DNA of 23,853 nucleotides. It comes from a virus. The first letter of the stretch is position 1. Each line of letters begins with the position of its first letter. Positions 15,093 through 20,042 of the stretch are shown here, piece by piece. Where the stretch lies: positions 1 to 23,853 of IMG/VR virus record IMGVR_UViG_3300022602_000427; one strand, written 5' to 3'. The notes below the pieces were generated by a model. It searched no databases. It had not been told where the DNA came from and saw only the letters and a program-made list of their open reading frames with translations. The position numbers and the translations under genes are program-made.

Positions 15093-15376
15093 TTGATGTT
15101 AAACAAGCTAGAGACGAAGCCTGGAAGTATGCCAACCAACAAGACATTGATGGTTTTCAACAACTACTAGATTTCTTTGAAGATAAATTTGCTGAACTGT
15201 TACTCTCTGGTAATGTAGAAGGAGAACCGAGTGAAGCACCGTCATACCGATATAAAGACTTTGATACGTACTGGAAGATTATTGTACCGACTCTGTGGAA
15301 TGTAAAAGAGTGGGACAACGAAACAATCAAAGCATGTGTCAAAGATGCTTTCGAAGATGCGAGAAGAAGGAAATAA
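15089..15376 (+). CDS. acidic hypothetical protein, GTG start
   Basis: A 95-residue protein starting at GTG 15089, with AGGAG 8 nt upstream. It has two helical acidic halves around SYRYKDFDTYWKIIVPTLW, with several Trp. No family is recognised. It is in the middle of the 14546-15991 operon. Confidence 0.72.
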   Translation: MIDVKQARDEAWKYANQQDIDGFQQLLDFFEDKFAELLLSGNVEGEPSEAPSYRYKDFDTYWKIIVPTLWNVKEWDNETIKACVKDAFEDARRRK

Positions 15377-15382
15377 AGTGGT

Positions 15383-15991
15383 ATGAGTGATGTTTATTTT
15401 ATAGAAGATGCTGTTTCTGTTGCTGTTAAAATCGGCAAAGCAAACAATATTTTTACACGACTTAAAGAATTACAGACTGGTAATCCTAATCCGCTTAGAG
15501 TTATTCATTATTTAAAATGTAATTCACCTAAACAAGCTTTTGAATTGGAAAAAGACTTGCATAGAAAATTTCATCACCTCAGAAAAGAAGGTGAATGGTT
15601 TCACTATGATGAAAAAGAATTTAAACAATTATTCGAAACGACATCAACATATAACGAAAGAAAAGCAAAAAGAGAACCAGTAAAATTTAGAAATTTAGAA
15701 GGTGAAGTTGATTTTTGCCTTAAAAACTTTCCCGATTGTTTTTTCTATCCATTCCATAAAGCTCAGATAACACAAAGTTATGAAATGGCAATAAACATGT
15801 CAAATCCATTTAGAACTATGGAATGGCCGACATATGGTGAACAGAGACTACTTCCTTGGTCCACAAAAACTGATAAGGTGTTTATTTGTGATAGAAAACA
15901 CAAGGAAAATATCGTAATCAACCAACACAATAAGATAAAAAAAGAAAGAGAAGAAATGATGAAGCCTTCTGATTTGTCTTCTTTTTTGTAA
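15383..15991 (+). CDS. T5orf172/MUG113-type GIY-YIG protein
   Basis: A 202-residue protein. The first 90 residues fit the T5orf172/MUG113 branch of GIY-YIG domains: VYFIED, VKIGKANNIFTRLKELQTGN (with the candidate catalytic Arg), then ELEKDLHRKF and GEWFHYD. The C-terminal half (about 95-202) is basic and unrecognised and may bind DNA or a partner. It is the last gene before a non-coding gap and a convergent minus-strand block. Possible roles are DNA processing or degradation. It is a second GIY-YIG protein, not similar enough to the one at 8583 to be a recent copy. Confidence 0.78.
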   Translation: MSDVYFIEDAVSVAVKIGKANNIFTRLKELQTGNPNPLRVIHYLKCNSPKQAFELEKDLHRKFHHLRKEGEWFHYDEKEFKQLFETTSTYNERKAKREPVKFRNLEGEVDFCLKNFPDCFFYPFHKAQITQSYEMAINMSNPFRTMEWPTYGEQRLLPWSTKTDKVFICDRKHKENIVINQHNKIKKEREEMMKPSDLSSFL

Positions 15992-16047
15992 TTTATATTA
16001 AGGGTTCCTCTGGAAGGGGCTCCAGAAAAAAATTTCGAATCCTTGGG

Positions 16048-16103
16048 AGCTGGCCAGAAAATAAAAAAGAGAAAGAAAGAGTCCGACCACCACCAGCTTT
16101 TTT
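16048..16103 (+). terminator. possible plus-strand terminator
   Basis: AGCTGG at 16048-16053 pairs with CCAGCT at 16093-16098, followed by a T run (16098-16103). The 39-nt loop is long for an intrinsic terminator, so the call is weak. The position after the last gene of the plus-strand operon fits. Confidence 0.3.
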
Positions 16104-16138
16104 CCCTATAACACTAAGTCAAGCCCCCCCCATCCAAT

Positions 16139-16175
16139 AAAAAAGACCGATGGGAGCTCTGCTCAACCACCGGTC
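16139..16175 (-). terminator. intrinsic terminator of the minus-strand block
   Basis: On the minus strand a 9-bp stem (GACCGGTGG with CCATCGGTC, one G-U pair) is topped by an inner GAGC-AGA-GCTC hairpin and followed by TTTTTT. This is a textbook rho-independent terminator, 28 nt after the last minus-strand stop. It lacks a T run in the other direction, so it acts on one strand. Confidence 0.85.
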
Positions 16176-16202
16176 AACGGGCCACAATCAGCCACGAAAA
16201 GT

Positions 16203-16274
16203 CTATCCAGCGAAAGCCACCCCAGCCAATAATAATAAACCAGCCATAGTGCCCATAACATATAATTCGAACAT
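16203..16274 (-). CDS. 23-residue hydrophobic peptide
   Basis: On the minus strand, ATG (complement of 16272-16274) to TAG. AAGGAG lies 7 nt upstream, within the last codons of the GP88-like gene, so translation is likely. After a short polar start (MFELYV), the peptide is a single Gly/Ala/Leu-rich membrane helix ending AFAG. It ends just before a strong terminator. A membrane micropeptide of unknown role. The strong ribosome-binding site and position are the evidence; length alone would not support it. Confidence 0.55.
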   Translation of the reverse strand: MFELYVMGTMAGLLLLAGVAFAG

Positions 16275-16276
16275 AT

Positions 16277-17026
16277 TTAAACTCCTTGAATAGTAAATGT
16301 TGGATATTTCACAAAACCAGTAGTATCCTTTTTAGCCTTGCCTTTGGCATATAAACCAACCACTACACCTTTTGGATCTAGAAAGCGAAGGTCGGATTCG
16401 TCGCCATTATATACTGGCAAACCCATATACGTGGCAGGCATTGGCTGTGTTTTCTTAATACCGAACACCACTGCTATATTGTAGCCTTGCTTAATGGCTT
16501 CTGCCACATCGCTGTCGTTACCGTCAGCAGCTGAAAATGTAAGCGTGTAATTGGGGATATGCTTGAATTTACGGCCTAGGATCTTGGTGTAATCATAGAA
16601 TTGGACCTCTGGAAAGGCTTCGAATATATTGGCATACGTTACACCATTACGGACACATTCGTATTTTTCCCAAGCAAGGTCACTAGTACCATTGGGGCGA
16701 TATACAGGAACCAAGCCTAACCGCTTAGACTGCTTTAAGCCTAATTCTATATCCTTAACCAATAATGCCATAAAAGTAGCACGATCCTGGAAGAATAGGT
16801 TGGTTTTGCGGATTCTCGCTTGTTGGATTACATTGGTATTCTCGCCTTTTTTAAACATACCGCCACGTCCTGCAAGGTTCAAGCAAGCCGCAATACAACC
16901 TGGAGTGGCCTTAGCGCATGTATTCTTACCAGATAAACTGGCTGGAGCTAAGTGGAGAATGTAAGTGTTGAAACCTTGAGCGATACCTTTAAGGATCTTT
17001 GGATTGCCTGTGGAGAGTAAATTCAT
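16277..17026 (-). CDS. GP88/DUF7227-like protein
   Basis: A 249-residue protein matching, as I recall it, the 'gene product 88' (GP88/DUF7227) family of phages. The N-terminal LLSTGNPKILKG, Cys37-x6-Cys44-x3-Cys48 (in CAKATPGCIAACLN), then GRGGMFKKGE are typical. Later blocks (VYRPNGTSD, VQFYDYTK, LTFSAADGND, NIAVVFG, DLRFLDPKGVVVGLYAKGK) alternate strand and loop as in a beta/alpha barrel. The family has no established activity; the three Cys could bind metal or an Fe-S cluster (inference). It is on the minus strand with its own extended -10 promoter and a terminator, away from the core genes. Confidence 0.8.
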   Translation of the reverse strand: MNLLSTGNPKILKGIAQGFNTYILHLAPASLSGKNTCAKATPGCIAACLNLAGRGGMFKKGENTNVIQQARIRKTNLFFQDRATFMALLVKDIELGLKQSKRLGLVPVYRPNGTSDLAWEKYECVRNGVTYANIFEAFPEVQFYDYTKILGRKFKHIPNYTLTFSAADGNDSDVAEAIKQGYNIAVVFGIKKTQPMPATYMGLPVYNGDESDLRFLDPKGVVVGLYAKGKAKKDTTGFVKYPTFTIQGV

Positions 17027-17051
17027 AATTTTGCTTTCTTTGTTGATTTGA

Positions 17052-17108
17052 TGGAGTAATTATACCAGATTAGGAGGAAATGGCAAGCGTTATCAATAAT
17101 ACTTGACC
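17052..17108 (-). repeat. 57-bp minus-strand promoter cassette, copy 1
   Basis: The first 18 nt (17052-17069, including the -10) and the last 28 nt (17081-17108, from the -35 outward) are identical to 17287-17304 and 17316-17343. Only the central 11 nt differ. It drives the GP88-like gene. Confidence 0.9.
17059..17086 (-). promoter_or_regulatory. promoter of the GP88-like gene
   Basis: On the minus strand: TTGCCA (complement of 17081-17086), a 16-nt spacer, and an extended -10 TGGTATAAT with the hexamer at 17059-17064. RNA would begin about 26 nt before the start codon at 17026. Confidence 0.8.
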
Positions 17109-17119
17109 AATTTACTGGA

Positions 17120-17260
17120 TTATTCCTCTGTTACCTCAATATAACGAGCAACCGTCAAAGCTTCGCCTTCCTCCAGCTGTTCCACTATACTATCAAATAT
17201 AAAACCAGGGGTGGAACCTTCAACCAATACCACCTCAATTTCCACTTTATATTTTACCAT
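17120..17260 (-). CDS. 46-residue acidic protein, minus strand
   Basis: Minus-strand ATG (complement of 17258-17260) to TAA. AAAAAGGAAATAAAATG at the start is identical over 17 nt to the starts at 17565 and 18047 on the plus strand. The product is a small alpha/beta protein with an N-terminal strand (KYKVEIEVVLVEG), a helix and a C-terminal strand (TVARYIEV). It lies between the two copies of the 57-bp promoter cassette. The function is unknown. Confidence 0.72.
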   Translation of the reverse strand: MVKYKVEIEVVLVEGSTPGFIFDSIVEQLEEGEALTVARYIEVTEE

Positions 17261-17286
17261 TTTATTTCCTTTTTGTTTTCAATTTA

Positions 17287-17343
17287 TGGAGTAATTATAC
17301 CAGAATCCCAGGATTTGGCAAGCGTTATCAATAATACTTGACC
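17287..17343 (-). repeat. 57-bp minus-strand promoter cassette, copy 2
   Basis: Same layout and length as 17052-17108: identical over the outer 18 and 28 nt, different in the central 11 nt. It drives the 46-residue gene. Its outer 12 nt (17332-17343) are also the first 12 nt of a plus-strand 32-bp repeat, so the two divergent promoters share this element. Confidence 0.9.
17294..17321 (-). promoter_or_regulatory. promoter of the 46-residue minus gene
   Basis: On the minus strand: TTGCCA (complement of 17316-17321), a 16-nt spacer, extended -10 TGGTATAAT with the hexamer at 17294-17299. Same geometry as the promoter at 17059-17086. Confidence 0.8.
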
Positions 17344-17363
17344 GGAATAGCTGAATACTTTTG
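17332..17363 (+). repeat. 32-bp direct repeat, copy 1
   Basis: Identical to 17465-17496. It starts with TAATACTTGACC and ends with GAATACTTTTG. It ends exactly 7 nt before the -35 element at 17371. Candidate UP element or regulator site. Confidence 0.9.
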
Positions 17364-17370
17364 ACGTATA

Positions 17371-17398
17371 TTGCCAAATTTTCGGATTCTGGTATAAT
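17371..17398 (+). promoter_or_regulatory. early promoter P1
   Basis: TTGCCA, a 16-nt spacer, extended -10 TGGTATAAT ending 17398, followed by GGAT. Preceded at 7 nt by the 32-bp repeat. Confidence 0.8.
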
Positions 17399-17464
17399 GG
17401 ATGTATTCGAAAGCAGGCCTGGGGTGGACGTGGAGGCTGGTCTTATATTTTATAACCTAGGAGA

Positions 17465-17496
17465 TAATACTTGACCGGAATAGCTGAATACTTTTG
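17465..17496 (+). repeat. 32-bp direct repeat, copy 2
   Basis: Perfect copy of 17332-17363, 133 nt downstream. It again ends 7 nt before a -35 element (17504). Sequence similarity continues weakly into the promoter. Confidence 0.9.
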
Positions 17497-17503
17497 TCTT
17501 ATA

Positions 17504-17531
17504 TTGACATTTTCTAGGATTTTGTTATAAT
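17504..17531 (+). promoter_or_regulatory. early promoter P2
   Basis: Consensus TTGACA, a 16-nt spacer, and extended -10 TGTTATAAT ending 17531. It lies 33 nt before the ATG at 17565. Confidence 0.78.
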
Positions 17532-17564
17532 TAAACCTTCGAAACGATACAAAAAGGAAATAAA

Positions 17565-17657
17565 ATGGAATGTACTTGCTGTAGAAAATGGCGCTGGAAT
17601 GGTTTCAATTCTTGCCCAATTGCTCGAAACCCACCGATTAATCCTAAACAAGAATAA
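17565..17657 (+). CDS. 30-residue Cys-rich miniprotein
   Basis: Strong ribosome-binding cassette AAAAAGGAAATAAAATG and promoter P2 just upstream. The product has four Cys (MECTCCRKWRW ... NSCP), two Trp and a Pro-rich tail, which could bind one zinc ion. It is the first gene of the early cluster. The short length lowers confidence, but the strong expression signals raise it. The function is unknown. Confidence 0.6.
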   Translation: MECTCCRKWRWNGFNSCPIARNPPINPKQE

Positions 17658-17670
17658 CCAAAAAATGAAT

Positions 17671-17707
17671 ACTAAAGTACTCCAGAGAAAATTGTGAGTA
17701 CTTTAGT
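17671..17707. repeat. 12-bp perfect inverted repeat
   Basis: ACTAAAGTACTC (17671-17682) and GAGTACTTTAGT (17696-17707) pair perfectly around a 13-nt loop. No T run follows, so it is not a standard terminator. It begins 14 nt after the miniprotein stop and ends 7 nt before the -35 at 17715. It may be an RNA hairpin or a two-site operator. Confidence 0.85.
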
Positions 17708-17714
17708 TCTAAGG

Positions 17715-17742
17715 TTGCCAAATCCACCAAATCTGTTAGAAT
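17715..17742 (+). promoter_or_regulatory. early promoter upstream of 17767 gene
   Basis: TTGCCA at 17715-17720, a 16-nt spacer, extended -10 TGTTAGAAT ending 17742. The inverted repeat sits immediately upstream with the same 7-nt gap seen for the 32-bp repeats. Confidence 0.65.
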
Positions 17743-17766
17743 TATTGAATTGAATAAGGAATGATT

Positions 17767-17967
17767 ATGAATAGAGAATGTATATCATATGAGGTTGCTT
17801 GCTACCATTTTGACGCCATGCTGGATGAGCACGGTCCGGTGGTTATTGACGGCATTACCTTTGACAGGTCCAGAATCCTCAGAGAATTGGATCCAACCGG
17901 GTATCGCTGTGGTGTATTAGATTACACCGATGCTACTGGATATGATATAATGGAATATGAGGTTTAA
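17767..17967 (+). CDS. 66-residue acidic hypothetical protein
   Basis: ATG 17767 is chosen over ATG 17761 because AAGGA (17756-17760) is 6 nt from the former and adjacent to the latter. The product contains three Cys and several Asp/Tyr (ISYEVACYHFD, GYRCGVLDYTD). The start sequence AAGGAATGATTATGA recurs at the 19373 gene. The 11-12-nt tandem repeats begin right after its stop. No family is recognised. Confidence 0.7.
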   Translation: MNRECISYEVACYHFDAMLDEHGPVVIDGITFDRSRILRELDPTGYRCGVLDYTDATGYDIMEYEV

Positions 17968-17970
17968 GCA

Positions 17971-18040
17971 AGGTAGAATCTAGGTATAATTCAGGTAAAA
18001 TTTCAGGTAAGATTTTAGGTAAAATTTCAGGTAAAAAGGA
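17971..18040 (+). repeat. six tandem AGGTAnAATTTC repeats
   Basis: Units start at 17971, 17982, 17993, 18005, 18017 and 18029 and are 11-12 nt long. Core AGGTA(G/T/A)AAT, with the last unit becoming the ribosome-binding site AAAAAGGA of the 18047 gene. Several units contain -10-like hexamers (TAGAAT, TATAAT, TAAAAT). A weak -35 (TTTAAG, 17963-17968) lies 16 nt before the TATAAT at 17985. Confidence 0.85.
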
Positions 18041-18046
18041 AATAAA

Positions 18047-18334
18047 ATGTCAGTTATTGAAAATTTAGGTATCAAAGGCTTGTCAACCAGTGCCAAAAGA
18101 GAATTAATCAAGGAATTAAAAGAATCCATCCGCATTGAGATGGCATTCCGTAGAGACCTTAAGATTGCCGCCAAGGTACTGAAAGCACAAAATGCTCAGT
18201 TAAGGAAAGAGGTAGCAATTAATAAAGCTAGAGCAAAATTAGAGAAGCTCTTAGCTCCAGTCGGTTCTAAAGCTCTCAAAGCAAACCGCAAACCATCTAA
18301 AGCAATAGTGGTTTCTGGTGGTGTTCAGGTATAA
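18047..18334 (+). CDS. basic helical protein
   Basis: A 95-residue Lys/Arg/Ala/Leu-rich protein, probably a long helix or coiled coil (RELIKELKESIRIEMAFRR, then KVLKAQNAQLRKEVAINKAR), with a Ser/Lys tail. It has no Cys or Trp. The strong 17-nt ribosome-binding cassette is fused to the tandem repeat upstream. A DNA-binding or scaffolding role is possible from charge. Not recognised. Confidence 0.75.
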   Translation: MSVIENLGIKGLSTSAKRELIKELKESIRIEMAFRRDLKIAAKVLKAQNAQLRKEVAINKARAKLEKLLAPVGSKALKANRKPSKAIVVSGGVQV

Positions 18335-18348
18335 TTGAGGTAAAAAAT

Positions 18349-18552
18349 ATGAGAAAAGCTGAGGTAAACTTATTAGAAGCTTATGAGGTAAGCTTGTATA
18401 ATAACGGTGCTCATTCAGAAAATACATTGGCACTTGCTTCTGAATTAGTCCGCAGAGATCTTGGAAACCAATTGGAGGATCTTTGGGTGACGTACATGGC
18501 TGAGCGTGAAAACCTCCTGGAAATTGGTTGTGAGTTTGATGAAAGGTTCTGA
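18349..18552 (+). CDS. 67-residue acidic helical protein
   Basis: ATG 18349 with GAGGT upstream, in a stretch (AGGTATAATTGAGGTAAAA) that resembles two units of the 17971 tandem repeat. The product is helical and acidic (ASELVRRDLGNQLEDLWVTYMAERENLLEI). Its TGA is followed directly by an in-frame GTG and 42 more sense codons. Not recognised. Confidence 0.72.
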   Translation: MRKAEVNLLEAYEVSLYNNGAHSENTLALASELVRRDLGNQLEDLWVTYMAERENLLEIGCEFDERF

Positions 18553-18684
18553 GTGTCGCTCGGATACAACACAGAAACTAAGTTCCAAAGCCCCTCACCT
18601 ACTAGCGACACAGCCGGCGAAGGTATTGGTATAGATATCGTTAAGGTGCAATTTTCGATATTTTATGTGGTTTTTGACAGGTAA
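18553..18684 (+). CDS. possible 43-residue gene or readthrough extension
   Basis: An in-frame continuation of the previous gene after one TGA (18550-18552). GTG 18553 could initiate using GAAAGG 6 nt upstream. The encoded sequence (GYNTETKFQSPSPTSDTAGE, then hydrophobic IDIVKVQFSIFYVVF) is protein-like. An 8-bp inverted repeat (GTGTCGCT 18553-18560, AGCGACAC 18604-18611) lies at its start. It may instead be a structured leader or 3' UTR. Confidence 0.3.
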   Translation: MSLGYNTETKFQSPSPTSDTAGEGIGIDIVKVQFSIFYVVFDR

Positions 18685-18700
18685 CGCAGAATTTTATACT
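18674..18700 (+). promoter_or_regulatory. possible promoter upstream of 18716 gene
   Basis: TTGACA at 18674-18679, a short 15-nt spacer, and TATACT at 18695-18700. RNA would begin about 10 nt before the ATG. The spacer departs from the 16-17 nt of the other promoters, so confidence is lower. Confidence 0.45.
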
Positions 18701-18715
18701 ATAAGGTAGAATATT

Positions 18716-18943
18716 ATGACAAAGAAAATGAAGTGGACTAAAGAAAATAAAAAACTGGTCAAGGCAAACCATTCGGCATACCTTTATAACTGTATGCGTG
18801 ATGATATTCAATTTGATGGTGACTCCTATATGTGTGGACTAGTTGAAGTAGTTGCCAATAGTATTATGGTACTATGTGACAAGCATCCTAATTGGGATGC
18901 TGATAGGATTAAGAGTGAAATTGGTCGATTGTACATGGAATAG
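18716..18943 (+). CDS. 75-residue hypothetical protein
   Basis: A basic N-terminus (MTKKMKWTKENKKLVKANH) is followed by a more hydrophobic helix (CGLVEVVANSIMVLCD) and an amphipathic C-terminal helix. Three Cys are spaced too widely for an obvious zinc site. AAGGTAG precedes the ATG. No family is recognised. Confidence 0.72.
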   Translation: MTKKMKWTKENKKLVKANHSAYLYNCMRDDIQFDGDSYMCGLVEVVANSIMVLCDKHPNWDADRIKSEIGRLYME

Positions 18944-18952
18944 GAGTTTATG

Positions 18953-19102
18953 ATGTATAATGAAGTATATGAAATGAAAGATGATGAAGCAGAGAATGGA
19001 ATAAGCCATTTGATGGAAAAGTATAATTGGTGTTACCAAGAGGCAATGGAATACTATTATTATGGTAAATATGATGAAAAAGACTGGGAGGATTATAAAT
19101 GA
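18953..19102 (+). CDS. 49-residue acidic Tyr-rich protein
   Basis: ATG 18953 is preferred over 18950 because the GGAG at 18943-18946 is 6 nt away. The product is very rich in Tyr, Glu and Asp (WCYQEAMEYYYYGKYDEKDW). The stop overlaps the next start (ATGA). Small acidic phage proteins of this kind can be DNA mimics or host inhibitors, but nothing here proves that. Confidence 0.65.
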   Translation: MYNEVYEMKDDEAENGISHLMEKYNWCYQEAMEYYYYGKYDEKDWEDYK

Positions 19103-19287
19103 TAGCAAAGTACCCTATTGAGGCATTGGAACAATTCCGTAAGTTGGAAGCATCACAAGGTAGATATTTTAAAATTCGGTATCGTGGACCTAGGAATACG
19201 GTGTTGGATAAGGGTCGTAGTCGTATGAATAGAGCAAGCACTTGTCTTAAGGCTAATGCGGTCTATTTTGCGGTGTATGAATACTAG
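19099..19287 (+). CDS. 62-residue basic protein
   Basis: Starts in an ATGA overlap with GGGAGG upstream. The product is Arg/Lys-rich in the middle (FKIRYRGPRNTVLDKGRSRM) between an N-terminal helix and C-terminal hydrophobic strands (NAVYFAVYEY). It is strongly basic next to a strongly acidic neighbour. Not recognised. Confidence 0.68.
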   Translation: MIAKYPIEALEQFRKLEASQGRYFKIRYRGPRNTVLDKGRSRMNRASTCLKANAVYFAVYEY

Positions 19288-19318
19288 ACCGGAACAATGG
19301 AGAACTAAAGTATTCAGG

Positions 19319-19346
19319 TTGCCAAATTCTGGTATTCTGGTATAAT
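19319..19346 (+). promoter_or_regulatory. early promoter upstream of 19373 gene
   Basis: TTGCCA at 19319-19324, a 16-nt spacer, extended -10 TGGTATAAT ending 19346, then AGAT. CTAAAGTATTC just upstream (19306-19316) is the complement-orientation form of the GAATACTTT element near other promoters. Confidence 0.82.
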
Positions 19347-19372
19347 AGATGTTTTAATAGCAAGGAATGATT

Positions 19373-19612
19373 ATGACTGAATTTGAGAAACAATGTTACG
19401 GTATGAGTGAGAGTGAGATTAAGCAACAGTACATGGAATCCATTACAGCCAAATTTTCTGGTCTTGAGATGGTAGTTGCAGGCATATTGTCAGATACACA
19501 GGAAATGTTGTCCATGGGTGCAGGACCTGGTTCTGTTGAGTATGTACGTAAGCAAATGAATATTGCCAAGTATATTTTATCTGAAATGATGAAAAGCAAG
19601 GAGACTGTATGA
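19373..19612 (+). CDS. 79-residue helical hypothetical protein
   Basis: ATG 19373 is chosen over ATG 19367 because AAGGA (19362-19366) has 6-nt spacing only to the former. The product is helical with a Met-rich core (EMVVAGILSDTQEMLSMGAG, later NIAKYILSEMMKS). The junction sequence AAGGAGACTGTATGA at its end is repeated at the end of the next gene. Not recognised. Confidence 0.72.
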   Translation: MTEFEKQCYGMSESEIKQQYMESITAKFSGLEMVVAGILSDTQEMLSMGAGPGSVEYVRKQMNIAKYILSEMMKSKETV

Positions 19613-19812
19613 GCGGATGTTATGATGTGGTAAAGAATCCAATACCAAAAACTGGATTATGGGCAGCTCCTACATTGGCCCAATTGCAGGATCAGATTGA
19701 TAATCATCCTAATGCACAGGAAAAGGCATTAATGTCCACCTTGTTTATTTTGACTATGAATGCCTGCCATGACCTGATAGAAGATAAAATTTTGAATAAG
19801 GAGACTGTATGA
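19609..19812 (+). CDS. 67-residue hypothetical protein
   Basis: Starts in the ATGA of the repeated AAGGAGACTGTATGA junction and ends in a second copy of it. The N-terminal half is Pro/Gly-containing (VVKNPIPKTGLWAAPT), the C-terminal half helical (ALMSTLFILTMNACHDLIED). The C-terminal KETV is shared with the previous gene because the junction DNA is the same. Not recognised. Confidence 0.7.
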   Translation: MSGCYDVVKNPIPKTGLWAAPTLAQLQDQIDNHPNAQEKALMSTLFILTMNACHDLIEDKILNKETV

Positions 19813-20027
19813 TTAAATTACCGTTCAAGTGTACCATATACGATACCGAACCAGTAGTAGTTACTAACCCATTCTCAGGTGCATCCTGTACATTGGTACC
19901 AGAAGCCGTGGCCGTATACGATACCATTTCAGGTGCCAATTTAACTGGTGACTATAGTATCGTGAGAAAAGGTTTGGATTGGTTCATGGAACACTTTCCT
20001 GAAGAATACATGATTTTATTAGATTAA
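19809..20027 (+). CDS. 72-residue beta-rich hypothetical protein
   Basis: Starts at the second repeated junction. The product has several short strands (FKCTIYDTEPVVVTNPFSGA, then VAVYDTISG) and an amphipathic end (GLDWFMEHFPEEYMILLD). Two Cys. Not recognised. It is third in a run of coupled genes from the promoter at 19319. Confidence 0.72.
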   Translation: MIKLPFKCTIYDTEPVVVTNPFSGASCTLVPEAVAVYDTISGANLTGDYSIVRKGLDWFMEHFPEEYMILLD

Positions 20028-20042
20028 GAGTGAACACTTACA

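Larger units (their letters stand above)
15992..16202. other. convergent intergenic region with structured sequence
   Basis: No open frame with a ribosome-binding site was found. It holds a TCTGGA/TCCAGA hairpin (16009-16026), a long-loop hairpin ending in six T (16048-16103), a purine run (16057-16080), a run of eight C (16124-16131) and a strong minus-strand terminator. Its likely job is to insulate converging transcripts. Confidence 0.6.
17261..17564. other. divergent early control region (no gene)
   Basis: These 304 nt separate the minus-strand block from the early plus-strand genes. They contain the second minus promoter cassette, two tandem plus promoters and two copies of a 32-bp repeat. 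The first plus transcript would carry about 160 nt of leader before the 17565 start. A 19-codon frame at 17401-17460 begins upstream of the expected RNA start and is not counted as a gene. Confidence 0.7.

Noticed and set aside
16009-16026. TCTGGA/TCCAGA hairpin as a terminator
   Set aside because: It is followed by A residues on the plus strand and has no T run after it on the minus strand, so it does not fit an intrinsic terminator.
16032-16045. TTCGAATCC-like sequence as a tRNA T-loop
   Set aside because: No acceptor, D or anticodon stem can be folded around it on either strand.
17401-17460. 19-codon ATG frame between promoters P1 and P2
   Set aside because: The ATG lies 2 nt after the -10 hexamer, upstream of the expected RNA start, and has no ribosome-binding site.
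17971-18040. Tandem repeats as a CRISPR array
   Set aside because: Units are 11-12 nt and contiguous with no spacers, so this is a simple tandem repeat.
18411-18611. Minus-strand 66-codon frame opposite the 18349 gene
   Set aside because: No ribosome-binding site, Ser-rich shadow composition, and it conflicts with a better supported plus-strand gene.
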